64,000 nt of DNA from Pseudophaeobacter arcticus DSM 23566 (GCF_000473205.1 NZ_KI421507.1:3891057-3955056), one strand, 5' to 3'; shown: positions 50,024 to 59,798, counted from the first letter of the stretch. Numbers and translations are program-made. Notes: generated by a model from the sequence alone, not told the origin.

Positions 50024-52647
50024 TCGGCGGCCATGGGGATTGAATGCTGCGTGATGAGACTGGCGAGTTCCGGCTTGCAGGAGCCGCAACTTGTCCCGGC
50101 ACAGGTTGCCAGGCCCAGGGTCTCAACCGTGGCGGCCCCGGCGGCGATGGCGGCGCGCAGGGTATTGATACCAACATTCAGACAGGCGCAGACGGTGGTG
50201 CCGGGGTCCGGCTGGTCGGCGCCACTGCGACCGGCAAGCGCTGCAAGCGGCGGCGTCTGGGTACCAATCAGCGAGATCGCAAAGGCACGGGCCAATGACA
50301 CCGGCACGGGGCTGGCAAAGAACAGGCCGACCAGCGTGCCGTCCTGATAAAAGGCCAATCGGGTTTGCCCCTGGTTGGGGTCTTGCATCTCTGTCACCTC
50401 GCAGGCCGCAAGACCCAACAGATCCTGTGCCAGGGCCTGCCAGTTGTCGGGGGACTCTGCCCCGGCAAATTCGCCCTGCCAGCCGGTTAGGGAGCGGGCG
50501 ACAGCGCTATAGGCCCCCATTGGCCGGATCGGCGCGCGGGCGGCGGCAAAGCCGAACCAGGCGGCGTCAAACCGTTTGGCGGCAACAGGAATACGTTTTG
50601 AAGCGGGCTGACCAGAGACCGGATCAACAATCGGGGCGGTCAGAGCATTGATGCAGCCGCCCGTGCTTTGCTGGCGGGTCCAGTGCATCGGTGCAAACAA
50701 TTGACCCGGCGCGCTGCGGTCGGTGATCAGGGCGCGCAGAATGGCCCCGCCAAAACGGTTGTCCAGCGCCAGTAGATCGCCTTCTGACAGGGACAGAGCC
50801 TGCGCGTCCTGTGGGTGGATCTCCACATAGGGTTCCGCCAGATGCGCCCCCAGACGTGGGGCCTTGCCGCTGCGGGTCATGGTGTGCCACTGATCGCGGT
50901 TCCGCCCGGTGTTGAGGTTAAAGCCCGCGCGCCGGATCGGCTCTGGCGCCGTGATTGGCAGCATCCGGCCCTTGCCATTGGGGTGAAAAAAACCTCCATC
51001 GGCAAAAAAGCGTTTGCTGTTCTGGGGCCACTGCGTTGGCAGCAGGTTCGCGTAGTCCACATCGGCAAAGATGCTGAGATCCAGATCGCGGCCAAAATCA
51101 GCTGTCGCGGCTGACAGGGCCACGTATTCCGCAAAGACTTCGGCAGGGGAGGCATAGTCAAACGCAGCGCCCCAGCCCATGCGGGCAGCCAGGTCACAGA
51201 TGATTTTCCAATCCGGGCGGGCAGCGCCCGGGGCCGCAAGAAAGGCGCGTTGCCGCGAGATCCGGCGTTCGGAATTGGTGACGGTGCCGTCCTTTTCGCC
51301 CCAGCCGGTGGCAGGCAGCAGCACATCGGCCAGATCGCCAGTATCGGTGCGCGCCATGATGTCAGAGACGGCAACAAAGGGTACCTTGGCAATGGCTGCC
51401 GCGACCCCATCGGCATCCGGCAGGCTGACGGCGGGATTGGTGGACATCACCCACAGCGCCTTGATCTTGCCACTGGCGCAGGCCTGAAACAGATCGACGG
51501 CCTTGAGCCCGGGCTGGGCGCAGATCGTCGGGCTTTGCCAAAAGGATTGTACGCTGGCGCGGTGGTCGGGGTTTTCGATATCCAGGTGGTTGGCCAGCAT
51601 ATTGGACAATCCGCCAACCTCGCGCCCGCCCATGGCATTGGGCTGGCCAGTCACCGAAAAGGGGCCGCACCCCGGTTTGCCGATCCGCCCGGTGGCAAGG
51701 TGGCAGTTCAGGATTGCGTTGACCTTGTCGGTGCCGCATTGCGATTGATTGACGCCCTGGGAATAGACCGTCACCACCTTTTGGCTGCCTGCCCAAAGCT
51801 GGTAAAACTGCGCCAGTTCCGCCTCGGTGAGCCCGCTTTCCAGCGGATCGCCCAGACGCGCCTGGGTGACCGCAGGGCGGCGGCCGGTGATGTGCTTTGC
51901 CAGGTAGTCATCGTCGAGCTGCCCGCTGTCGGCCAGATGGGCCAGCAATCCGTTGAACAGCGCCACATCGCCATCCGGCACAATCCGCAGGTGCAGGTCG
52001 GCAAGCGCGGTGGTTGCGGTCTTGCGGGGGTCGATGTTCACCACCTTCAGGCCGGGTCTTGCGGCTTTGGCAGCGACAATGCGCTGGTGCAGCACCGGGT
52101 GGCACCAGGCCAGGTTTGATCCCACCAGTACGACCAGATCGGCCTCTTCCAGATCGGCGTAGGTGCCGGGAACCGTATCGCTGCCAAAGGCGCGTTTGTG
52201 CCCGGCCACGGATGAGGCCATGCAAAGCCGCGAATTGGTGTCGATATTTGCCGCGCCGATAAAGCCCTTCATCAGCTTGTTGGCGACATAATAATCTTCG
52301 GTCAGCAACTGTCCCGAGATGTAGAAGGCAACGCTGTCGGGGCCGTGGTCCCGAATGGCTGTGCTGAATTTATCTGCCATCAGGTCAAGCGTTTCGTCCC
52401 AGGTGGCATCCTGGCCTTTGATCCGGGGTGTCAGAAGCCGCCCCTCAAGATCAATAGTCTGGCCCAGGGCGGCGCCTTTTGAACAAAGCCGCCCAAAGTT
52501 GGCGGGATGTTCGGGGTCGCCTTTGATGGTGCCATCCGCCCCGGCAAGCACGCCGCAGCCGACGCCACAATAGGGACAGGTGGTCCGGGTCAGGGCTGCG
52601 GTTGCGGCCTGAGTTAGGGTCTGGTTCAGATCCTGACGGCCTGTCAT
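50020..52647 (-). CDS. nasA: Assimilatory nitrate reductase catalytic subunit
   Basis: An 875-residue Mo-bis-MGD enzyme. The N-terminal [4Fe-4S] site is CPYCGVGCGVLAGADG...GRLCSKG (near residues 20-53). Molybdopterin-binding segments include VVLVGSNLAWCHPVLHQRI and MGGREVGGLSNMLANH. The C-terminus carries an extra BFD-like [2Fe-2S] domain (VCACLNVGINTLRAAI...CAGTSCGSCKPEL, about residues 820-865). It reduces nitrate to nitrite in the cytoplasm. No separate NasB/NasC electron-transfer gene is present, so electrons probably enter through this domain. It overlaps nirD and the TrpD-like gene. Confidence 0.96.
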   Translation of the reverse strand: MTGRQDLNQTLTQAATAALTRTTCPYCGVGCGVLAGADGTIKGDPEHPANFGRLCSKGAALGQTIDLEGRLLTPRIKGQDATWDETLDLMADKFSTAIRDHGPDSVAFYISGQLLTEDYYVANKLMKGFIGAANIDTNSRLCMASSVAGHKRAFGSDTVPGTYADLEEADLVVLVGSNLAWCHPVLHQRIVAAKAARPGLKVVNIDPRKTATTALADLHLRIVPDGDVALFNGLLAHLADSGQLDDDYLAKHITGRRPAVTQARLGDPLESGLTEAELAQFYQLWAGSQKVVTVYSQGVNQSQCGTDKVNAILNCHLATGRIGKPGCGPFSVTGQPNAMGGREVGGLSNMLANHLDIENPDHRASVQSFWQSPTICAQPGLKAVDLFQACASGKIKALWVMSTNPAVSLPDADGVAAAIAKVPFVAVSDIMARTDTGDLADVLLPATGWGEKDGTVTNSERRISRQRAFLAAPGAARPDWKIICDLAARMGWGAAFDYASPAEVFAEYVALSAATADFGRDLDLSIFADVDYANLLPTQWPQNSKRFFADGGFFHPNGKGRMLPITAPEPIRRAGFNLNTGRNRDQWHTMTRSGKAPRLGAHLAEPYVEIHPQDAQALSLSEGDLLALDNRFGGAILRALITDRSAPGQLFAPMHWTRQQSTGGCINALTAPIVDPVSGQPASKRIPVAAKRFDAAWFGFAAARAPIRPMGAYSAVARSLTGWQGEFAGAESPDNWQALAQDLLGLAACEVTEMQDPNQGQTRLAFYQDGTLVGLFFASPVPVSLARAFAISLIGTQTPPLAALAGRSGADQPDPGTTVCACLNVGINTLRAAIAAGAATVETLGLATCAGTSCGSCKPELASLITQHSIPMAAE

Positions 52648-52979
52648 GCGACAGCTCGCTGTTGCAGGAAATCGGCATCCAGCAGAATGCGGCCCCCGGT
52701 GACCTTGGCGGGATAGGTGGCAACCTGCCCCTCATCCGCGCCCTGCGCAGCGCCGGTCTCCAGTGAGATGACCCAGTTGTGCAGCGGGCAGGTCACGGCC
52801 TTGCCATGCACGATACCATCGGCCAAGGGGCCGTTTTTATGCGGGCAGGCATTGTCGAGCGCAAAGACCTCATCCCCGGCGGTGCGAAAGATGGCAACGC
52901 AGCCATGCGGGGTTTTCACCAGACGCGCCCCGCGTTGGGGCACCTCTTCCAGGGCGGCGATATCGATCCAGTTGCTCAT
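52644..52979 (-). CDS. nirD: Nitrite reductase small subunit, Rieske-type
   Basis: A 111-residue NirD. The Rieske ligands are complete: CPH in DNACPHKNGPLADG and CPLH in AVTCPLHNW, with 16 residues between His and Cys. Some bacterial NirD proteins, such as that of E. coli, lack them, so here a [2Fe-2S] cluster can be expected. It pairs with NirB. It overlaps nirB and nasA by 4 bp each. Confidence 0.94.
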   Translation of the reverse strand: MSNWIDIAALEEVPQRGARLVKTPHGCVAIFRTAGDEVFALDNACPHKNGPLADGIVHGKAVTCPLHNWVISLETGAAQGADEGQVATYPAKVTGGRILLDADFLQQRAVA

Positions 52980-55402
52980 TCGGCGGCCTCCAGCGTGAGA
53001 TTGGCAAGGGGGGTATAGGGGGCAGATTTGGCAACATGCTGCGCCCAGGGGTCCTTACGGTAGATGGTTTGTGACAGATCAAACCGGGCCACCAGCGCAG
53101 CGCGGGTATCGAGATCAGCGATCTGCGCCTGGATCCAGTCAAGCCCGACCTTGTCCATCCATTTGTAGATCCGGTCCAGATATCTGGCGTTCTCGCGATA
53201 GGACTGCGTGACGGCCTTGACCACATCCATGACCTCTGCCTCGGTTGCCACCTGACACAGCAGCGAGGTCTCGCGCACATCCATGCCGGCAGCGCCGCCA
53301 ATGCTGATCTGATAACCGCTGTCGACGCAGACAATGCCAATGTCCTTGCAGGTGGCTTCGGCGCAGTTGCGTGGGCAACCAGACACCGCCAGCTTCAGCT
53401 TATGCGGCGTCCATGAGCCCCAAAGCGCCTTTTCCAATTGGATGCCCAGCCCGGTGCTGTCCTGGGTGCCAAAACGGCAGTGATCGGTACCAACACAGGT
53501 CTTCACCGTGCGCAGCCCCTTTGAATAGGCATGCCCCGAGACCATGCCAGCCTGGTTCAGATCATGCCAAATCGCGGGCAGATCTTCGTTTTTGACGCCC
53601 AGGAGATCAATGCGCTGACCGCCGGTGACCTTGACCGTGGGCACCGCGTATTTCTCCGCCGCATCGGCAATGGCGCGCAACTCATCCGGGGTGGTGATGC
53701 CGCCCCACATGCGTGGAACCACGCTAAAGGTGCCGTCTTTCTGGATATTTGCGTGTTTGCGCTCGTTTACAAAACGCGACTGTGGATCGTCTTCATAGTC
53801 CAGCGGCCAGTCGGCCAATAGGTAGAAGTTCAGCGCCGGGCGGCAAACATGGCAGCCACAGGGGGTTTTCCAATCGCAGGCCTGCCAGACTGCGGGCAGG
53901 GATTTCAGCTCTTGGCTTTTGATCATGCGACGCAGATCTTCGTGGGTCATATCGGTGCAGCCACAGACAGGCTGGGCGGTTGGCAGGACAAAGTCATCCC
54001 CCAGAGTGACGGAGAGCACCTGTTCCACCAGCCCGGTGCAGGTTCCACAAGAGGCCGAAGCCTTGGTCTGGCTGCGCAACGCTCCGATATCTGTGGCGCC
54101 AGCGGCAATTGCATCCTCGATCTGTCCTTTGCAAATGCCGTTGCAGCCACAGATTTCCGCGTCACGCGGTAAGGCTGCAACGGCTGAGAGCGGGTCCGAG
54201 GGGGCGCCTCCCTGATAGGCGGGGCCAAAGATCACCGTGTCGCGCATATCCGAGATATCGGTCTTGTCGCGGATCAGGCCAAAGAACCAGTTGCCATCTG
54301 CGGTGTCGCCATACATCACCGCGCCGACGATACAGTCGTCTTCGATCACCAGGCGACGGTAGACGCCACGGGCGGGATCACGGAACACGATGTCTTCGCG
54401 GCCTTCGCCACTTGCAAAATCCCCGGCGCTGAACAAATCACAGCCGGTCACCTTCAGCTTGGTCGACAGCTCCTTGGGGGTGAAAACCGCAGGCGTCTCC
54501 ATCAGGCTATGGGCCAGCACCTTTGCCTGGTCATAAAGCGGCGCCACCAGGCCAAAGAGCTGACCGTCGAATTCAACACATTCGCCAACCGCAAAGATAT
54601 CGGGGTCCGAGGTCTGCAGCTGAGCGCCAACCTCGATGCCGCGCGCCACCTCCAGCCCGGCGTCGGTGGCCAGACGGGTTTCGGGGCGGATGCCTACGGC
54701 CATGACCACCAGATCGGCCTCCAGCCCTTCGTTATCTTCCAGCAGCACACCTTCGACCTTGTCGGTGCCGAGGATGGCAGCGGTAGAGGCGCGGCATTTC
54801 ACCGTGATGCCGCGCTTTTCCAGATCGCGTCGCAGCAGAAATCCGGCGGCCTCGTCCAACTGGCGCTCCATCAGATGACCCATCAGGTGCAACACGGTCA
54901 CCTCCATGCCGCGCTCGGCCAGGCCGGCGGCGGCTTCCAGCCCCAACAGCCCGCCGCCAATGACCACGGCCTTGCCGCCGGTCTCTGCGGCCTGGATCAT
55001 GGCATTGGTGTCGTCCAGATCGCGGTAGGTGATGACGCCGGGCAGGTCCTTGCCCTGCACCGGAATGATAAAGGGCGCCGAGCCGGTGGCGATCAGCAGT
55101 TTGTCATAGGAAGTCGTGCCCTTGGTGCTGGTGACGGTTTTGGCCTGGCGGTCAATGGCGGTGACATGGGTGCCAAAGTGGCAGGTCACATTGTTGGCCT
55201 CATACCAGTCGGCGTCATGGGTGACGATATCCTCATAGGTTTTTTCACCCGACAGCACCGGCGACAGCATGATCCGGTTGTAGTTGCCGCGCTCTTCGGC
55301 GTTGAACAGGGTGACGTCAAAATCAGCGTTACCCTCAAAGAGATGTTCCAACACGCGGCCAGATGCCATGCCCGCACCAATAACAACAAGTTTCTGGGTC
55401 AT
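52976..55402 (-). CDS. nirB: NAD(P)H nitrite reductase large subunit
   Basis: An 808-residue enzyme with the full NirB domain order. The N-terminal FAD/NAD domain contains LVVIGAGMASGRVLEHLFEG and KAVVIGGGLLGLEAAAGLAERG. Two BFD-like [2Fe-2S] segments follow (EICGCNGICKGQIEDAI...CGTCTGLVEQVL and PVCGCTDMTHEDLRRMI...CGCHVCRPAL). The C-terminal ferredoxin-like/siroheme-[4Fe-4S] part has CVGTDHCRFG and VSGCPRNCAEATCKD. It reduces nitrite to ammonium in the cytoplasm with NAD(P)H. It lies 3 bp after the nrtC/D fusion. Confidence 0.97.
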   Translation of the reverse strand: MTQKLVVIGAGMASGRVLEHLFEGNADFDVTLFNAEERGNYNRIMLSPVLSGEKTYEDIVTHDADWYEANNVTCHFGTHVTAIDRQAKTVTSTKGTTSYDKLLIATGSAPFIIPVQGKDLPGVITYRDLDDTNAMIQAAETGGKAVVIGGGLLGLEAAAGLAERGMEVTVLHLMGHLMERQLDEAAGFLLRRDLEKRGITVKCRASTAAILGTDKVEGVLLEDNEGLEADLVVMAVGIRPETRLATDAGLEVARGIEVGAQLQTSDPDIFAVGECVEFDGQLFGLVAPLYDQAKVLAHSLMETPAVFTPKELSTKLKVTGCDLFSAGDFASGEGREDIVFRDPARGVYRRLVIEDDCIVGAVMYGDTADGNWFFGLIRDKTDISDMRDTVIFGPAYQGGAPSDPLSAVAALPRDAEICGCNGICKGQIEDAIAAGATDIGALRSQTKASASCGTCTGLVEQVLSVTLGDDFVLPTAQPVCGCTDMTHEDLRRMIKSQELKSLPAVWQACDWKTPCGCHVCRPALNFYLLADWPLDYEDDPQSRFVNERKHANIQKDGTFSVVPRMWGGITTPDELRAIADAAEKYAVPTVKVTGGQRIDLLGVKNEDLPAIWHDLNQAGMVSGHAYSKGLRTVKTCVGTDHCRFGTQDSTGLGIQLEKALWGSWTPHKLKLAVSGCPRNCAEATCKDIGIVCVDSGYQISIGGAAGMDVRETSLLCQVATEAEVMDVVKAVTQSYRENARYLDRIYKWMDKVGLDWIQAQIADLDTRAALVARFDLSQTIYRKDPWAQHVAKSAPYTPLANLTLEAAE

Positions 55403-55405
55403 GTC

Positions 55406-57091
55406 TTACTCCGCCGCGATGTTTGTGGGTTTTGATTTGGGTTTGGCGCCGTGCTCGTATTCTTCCAGAAAGTCGAGAACCTCGGCGCGGTAGTTATAAT
55501 AATCGGGGTGCTCCAGCAGCGCCTTGCGGGTGCGCGGGCGGGGCAAGTTGACCTCGGTGATTTTACCAATTGTGGCCTGTGGGCCATTGGTCATCATCAC
55601 CACCCGGTCGGCCAGCAGGATTGCCTCGTCCACATCATGGGTGACGCAGATCGCGGTTACTTTGGTGCGCGACCAGACCTCCATCAGCACCTCTTGCAAC
55701 TCCCAGCGGGTCAGGCTGTCGAGCATGCCAAAGGGTTCATCCAGCAGCAGCAGTTTGGGGGACAGGGCAAAGGCCCGTGCAATGCCAACGCGCTGGCGCA
55801 TACCGTTGGACAGACCCGAGGCCTGCTTATCCATGCTGTCGGCCAGGCCAACCCGTTCGAGATAGTATTCCACCACATCCTGGCGCTCTGCCTGGCTGGC
55901 ACTTGGATAGACCCTATCCACCCCAATAGAGACGTTTTCCTTGGCGGTCAGCCAGGGGAACAGGTTCGGCGACTGAAACACCACCGCGCGTTCGGGGTTG
56001 GCGCCTTCGATATGTTTGCCATCCAGTCGGATGCCGCCCTTGGAGATCGGGTTAAGCCCCGCCGCCATGGTCAAAACCGTGGATTTGCCGCAGCCGGAAT
56101 GGCCGATCAGGCTGATGAATTCACCCTTCTTTACCTTCAGGTCAAAATCTTGCACCACGGTCAGCGGACCCTTGGGGGTTGGGTAGACCTTGTGCAGCTG
56201 TGAAAACACCAGATAGCGCTCTTTCAGCATGGTTTGTTGCGCTTTGGACAGGGCGGCAGGAACACCATGGATGGGGGTGGCATCGGGCAACAGGCGGGTT
56301 TCCTCGATTTTGGCGGCGATGCCCACATCCATCAGATATTTGGTGACCTTGGCCCGCAGCGCCTTGAAGGTTGCATCGTCATTCATGGCGCCGCGATCGC
56401 GTGGGCGCGGGATGTTGACGGTGACCGGATCAGCCAGGGTGCCATCCGGGTTCAACGGGACGATGCGGTCGGCCAGCAAAATAGCTTCGTCCACGTCATT
56501 GGTGATCAGAATGCAGGTCTTTTTCTCTTGCTCCCAGATCTCCAGGATCTCATCCGCCAGATTAGCCCGCGTCAGCGCATCCAGCGCACTTAACGGCTCA
56601 TCCAGCAGCAACATCTCCGGGTTCATCGCCAGGGCGCGGGCCACGGAAACCCGCTGCCGCATACCGCCGGACAGCTCGGCGGGGCGACGGGTGGTGGCAT
56701 GGGAGAGGCCAACCATGCCGACGTAGTGGTCGATCTTGGCCTGGCGTTCAGAAGCCGACAGTTTTGGAAAGACCGCATCCACCGCCAGGCCGATATTGCC
56801 GCCCACGGTAAGCCATGGCATCAGCGAGTAACTTTGGAACACCAGTCCGCGCTCGGGGCCGGGGGCGGTGATGGGCGCGCCCTTGAAGGTGACGCTGCCG
56901 GTGTCAGGCATTTCCAACCCGGCAACCAGGTTCATCAGGGTGGATTTCCCGGTGCCGGAAAATCCGAGGATGGCGACAAACTCGCCCTCACTGACCTCGA
57001 GGTTGATGTCTTTCAGCACATCCACCCGGTTGGTGCCCTGACCAAAGCTCTTGGAGACGTTCTCGAACTTGAGGATACTCATTGGACTCAC
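55406..57091 (-). CDS. Nitrate ABC transporter ATP-binding protein, tandem-ATPase (NrtC/NrtD fusion type)
   Basis: A 561-residue protein with two complete ABC ATPase domains. Domain 1: Walker A GFSGTGKSTLMN, signature LSGGMRQR, Walker B MLLLDEPLSALD. Domain 2, from about residue 290: GHSGCGKSTVLT, LSNGMRQR, LLLLDEPFGMLD. Cyanobacterial systems encode NrtC (with a C-terminal NrtA-like sensor) and NrtD as separate proteins; here both ATPases are on one chain and the sensor part is missing. It energises import of nitrate/nitrite. It overlaps nrtB by 4 bp. Confidence 0.93.
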   Translation of the reverse strand: MSPMSILKFENVSKSFGQGTNRVDVLKDINLEVSEGEFVAILGFSGTGKSTLMNLVAGLEMPDTGSVTFKGAPITAPGPERGLVFQSYSLMPWLTVGGNIGLAVDAVFPKLSASERQAKIDHYVGMVGLSHATTRRPAELSGGMRQRVSVARALAMNPEMLLLDEPLSALDALTRANLADEILEIWEQEKKTCILITNDVDEAILLADRIVPLNPDGTLADPVTVNIPRPRDRGAMNDDATFKALRAKVTKYLMDVGIAAKIEETRLLPDATPIHGVPAALSKAQQTMLKERYLVFSQLHKVYPTPKGPLTVVQDFDLKVKKGEFISLIGHSGCGKSTVLTMAAGLNPISKGGIRLDGKHIEGANPERAVVFQSPNLFPWLTAKENVSIGVDRVYPSASQAERQDVVEYYLERVGLADSMDKQASGLSNGMRQRVGIARAFALSPKLLLLDEPFGMLDSLTRWELQEVLMEVWSRTKVTAICVTHDVDEAILLADRVVMMTNGPQATIGKITEVNLPRPRTRKALLEHPDYYNYRAEVLDFLEEYEHGAKPKSKPTNIAAE

Positions 57092-58161
57092 CGGTTTTCT
57101 GTGAAGGTGAACATGGACTGCAGGGCATACATCACCCGATCCAGCAGGAAGCCGATGATGCCGATGGTAAAGACGGCAACCATGATCTTGGCCAGCGACT
57201 GTGACGAGCCGTTCTGGAATTCATCCCAGACAAATTTGCCAAGGCCAGGGTTCTGCGCCAGCATTTCAGCGGCGATCAACACCATCCAGCCAACCCCCAG
57301 CGACAAGCGCAGCCCGGTGAAGATCAGCGGCAGCGCCGAGGGCAGCACCAGCTTGGTGATCTTGGAATAGGTGCTCATCTTCAGCACTTTGGAGACGCTG
57401 ATCAGATCCTTGTCGATGGAGGCCACCCCAAGTGCTGTATTGATCAGGGTGGGCCAGAGCGAACAGAGCGTGACGGTGATCGCCGAGACCAGGAAGGATT
57501 TTGAGAACATACCGTCATTGGTGGCGTAAACCGCCGAGACAACCATGGTCACAATCGGCAGCCAGGCCAGCGGGCTGACCGGTTTAAAGATCTGAATGAT
57601 CGGGTTGATGGCGGCATTGGCAGTGGGCGACAGTCCGGCCATGATCCCCAGTGGAATGGCAATCACGGATCCGATCAGAAAGCCAAAGAACACGGTTTTG
57701 ATCGAGGTCCAGATCTGCTGATAATAGGTGGGTTTGCCGGTATAGATGCGGTCGCGCACCTTGTCGGATTTGCCCTCGGCGATCAGCTTGGCGTTGCGGA
57801 TATCCTGACGTTCATAAAAGGCCGCAGCCTTTTCGCCTTCGCGCAGCGCATCCGCATGCAGGTTGCCAACCTGCTCCCAGACCTGCGCCGGGCCGGGAAT
57901 GGCGCCAAGCGAGGTTTGCACCTTGGGCGCCAGCGTGGCCCAGGCTCCGATAAAGATGGCAATGGCCAGCAGAGGAACCCCCAGCAAGCGCCAGATCTCG
58001 GAGATCTGCGCCCTGGGGTTGTCCCCTGCGGCGGCTTTCAGAACCGGTGTCAGCCAGGCGATCCCCAGCACTTGGAACCAGGCGTCTGCCTTGTTGATCC
58101 GCGTAAACAGGCGGGCACGGCGGGCTTCTGCGGCGAGTGTATCTGGGTCAATGGCGGTCAT
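57088..58161 (-). CDS. nrtB: Nitrate ABC transporter permease
   Basis: A 357-residue inner-membrane permease. A first membrane segment lies near residues 83-103 (LGVPLLAIAIFIGAWATLAP). After a charged loop the BPD-type core spans residues ~165-350, with the EAA-type loop around VLKMSTYSKITKLVLPSALPLIFTGLRLSLGVGWMVLIAAEM. The long N-terminal cytoplasmic part (about 80 residues) is unusual. It forms the channel with the tandem ATPase. It lies 73 bp after nrtA and overlaps the ATPase gene. Confidence 0.93.
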   Translation of the reverse strand: MTAIDPDTLAAEARRARLFTRINKADAWFQVLGIAWLTPVLKAAAGDNPRAQISEIWRLLGVPLLAIAIFIGAWATLAPKVQTSLGAIPGPAQVWEQVGNLHADALREGEKAAAFYERQDIRNAKLIAEGKSDKVRDRIYTGKPTYYQQIWTSIKTVFFGFLIGSVIAIPLGIMAGLSPTANAAINPIIQIFKPVSPLAWLPIVTMVVSAVYATNDGMFSKSFLVSAITVTLCSLWPTLINTALGVASIDKDLISVSKVLKMSTYSKITKLVLPSALPLIFTGLRLSLGVGWMVLIAAEMLAQNPGLGKFVWDEFQNGSSQSLAKIMVAVFTIGIIGFLLDRVMYALQSMFTFTENR

Positions 58162-58234
58162 TGCGGGGCCTATGATCTGGAGGAATGTGCAAAAGAGAGG
58201 CCCACCGCAGCATCAGATGCGGCGGGCTGAGGCG

Positions 58235-59602
58235 TTAGTTCAGGATTTTGGATCCGGAAATTGTCTGGGTGCCTTTGAGACCGATTGGCAGGCTGTCGAG
58301 ATAGGCATTGGGCGTGCGGCCGTCGTAGGCAATGCCGTCGATGATATCTGACGCCGGGGTTGGTGCCTTGAAACCATCGCTGTCCCAGGGGAAATCAGTC
58401 TCATTCGCCAGGTCCTCATCCACCAGCAGGCGTGCGGCCTGCAGGTAGATGTCCGGGCGGTAGACAGATTTGGCGGTATCAAAGAACCACTCATCCGACT
58501 TGGGCTCGGCGATCTGGCCCCAGCGCCGCATCTGGCTCAGGTACCAGATTGCATCCGAATAGAAGGGGTAGGTGGCATTGTAGCGGAAAAAGACGTTGAA
58601 ATCGGGGACGTCGCGGATGTCGCCTTCTTCATATTCAAAGGTGCCCGTCATCGAATTGGCGATAACGGCCTCGTCGGCCCCCACATATTCGGACCGCGAC
58701 AACATCTCGACCGCTGCGGCGCGGTTGGCGTTATTGTCTTCGTCCAGCCAGATCGCGGCGCGGATCAGCGCCTTGGTCAGGGCGATGGTGGTATTGGGGT
58801 TTTCTGCGGCAAATTCGGCTGAAATGCCAAAGACCTTTTCGGGGTTGTTCTTCCACAGTTCATAATCGGTGACCACAGGCACACCGATGCCTTTGAACAC
58901 AGCCTGCTGATTCCAGGGCTCGCCAACGCAGTAGCCAAAAATGGTGCCGGCCTCCATGGTGGAGGGCATCTGGGGCGGAGGGGTGACACTGAGGAAAACA
59001 TCGGCGCCAATCTGGCCGGTGACATCCTCGGGGGAGTAGTAGCCGGGTTCCAGACCACCGGCGGCCAGCCAGTAGCGCAGCTCGTAATTGTGGGTCGAAA
59101 CCGGGAACACCATGCCCATTTTAAAGGGCACACCCTGGTTTTTGTAGTCTTCAACAACGGGGGCAAGAGCGCTGGCGCTGATTGGATGCTGGGGACGGCC
59201 ATCTGCCATCACTGGGATGTGTGGCTTCATTTGCTCCCAGATGTCGTTGGAAACGGTGATGCCGTTGCCATTCAGATCCATAGAGAAAGGCGTGATGATA
59301 TGCGCTTTGGTGCCATAGCCGATGGTCGCCGCCAGCGGCTGGCCTGCGAGCATATGAGCGCCGTCAAGCTGGCCGTCGATCACCCCATCCAGCAGGACTT
59401 TCCAGTTTGCCTGCGCCTCAAGCGTGACAAACAGGCCTTCGTCTTCAAAATAGCCATTTTCATAGGCCACGGCCAAAGGTGCCATATCGGTGAGCTTGAT
59501 GAACCCAAAGGTGAGCTCGTCTTTTTCCAGATCCAACATCTCGGCCATTGCGGGGCTGGCGACAAGGGCGCTGGAGGCGAGAAGCCATTTTACAGTTTTC
59601 AT
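58235..59602 (-). CDS. nrtA: Nitrate ABC transporter substrate-binding protein
   Basis: The protein has 455 residues from the ATG at 59602, preceded by AGAGGAAG; 15 upstream codons fall in the leader terminator and are rejected. The signal peptide [20 protein letters not shown] ends in AMA. No twin-arginine motif or lipobox is present, unlike cyanobacterial NrtA. The CmpA/NrtA core shows [60 protein letters not shown] and [15 protein letters not shown]. It binds nitrate or nitrite in the periplasm. The leader RNA upstream places it and everything downstream under NasT control. Confidence 0.94.
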   Translation of the reverse strand: MKTVKWLLASSALVASPAMAEMLDLEKDELTFGFIKLTDMAPLAVAYENGYFEDEGLFVTLEAQANWKVLLDGVIDGQLDGAHMLAGQPLAATIGYGTKAHIITPFSMDLNGNGITVSNDIWEQMKPHIPVMADGRPQHPISASALAPVVEDYKNQGVPFKMGMVFPVSTHNYELRYWLAAGGLEPGYYSPEDVTGQIGADVFLSVTPPPQMPSTMEAGTIFGYCVGEPWNQQAVFKGIGVPVVTDYELWKNNPEKVFGISAEFAAENPNTTIALTKALIRAAIWLDEDNNANRAAAVEMLSRSEYVGADEAVIANSMTGTFEYEEGDIRDVPDFNVFFRYNATYPFYSDAIWYLSQMRRWGQIAEPKSDEWFFDTAKSVYRPDIYLQAARLLVDEDLANETDFPWDSDGFKAPTPASDIIDGIAYDGRTPNAYLDSLPIGLKGTQTISGSKILN

Positions 59603-59624
59603 TTGTTCGCTTCCTCTAAAACAC

Positions 59625-59680
59625 AAAAAGCCGCACGATTGACGCATGCGGGAGGAGGTGCATGCACAATCGAGCGGCTT
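59625..59680 (-). terminator. Leader terminator ahead of nrtA (target of antitermination)
   Basis: On the minus strand, AAGCCGC-T-CGATTG-T-GCATGC pairs with GCATGC-GT-CAATCG-T-GCGGCTT (19 paired bases, small internal loops), followed by five T. The 10-nt loop is ACCTCCTCCC. It ends 23 bp before the nrtA start, so the operon is transcribed only if this hairpin is prevented from forming. Confidence 0.88.
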
Positions 59681-59698
59681 TGCTCTTAAACTCTTGTA

Positions 59699-59735
59699 GC
59701 TGACAGCGTTGTCAGCCTGACGGGCATCGTTGCCC
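59699..59735 (-). promoter_or_regulatory. ANTAR-type dual hexaloop RNA motif (NasT binding)
   Basis: Two adjacent hairpins on the transcript. The first is GGGC-AACGAT-GCCC (59722-59735). The second, after a 5-nt spacer, is GCTGAC-AACGCT-GTCAGC (59699-59716). Both six-base loops have A at position 1 and G at position 4, the signature recognised by ANTAR domains. They lie 19 bp upstream of the leader terminator and downstream of nasS, exactly where NasT should act. Confidence 0.85.
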
Positions 59736-59798
59736 TGGGTTGATACTGACGGGCGGTTTGGCGGGGTTCTAGAAAAATCGCTGCGTGCCCGGTGAACT

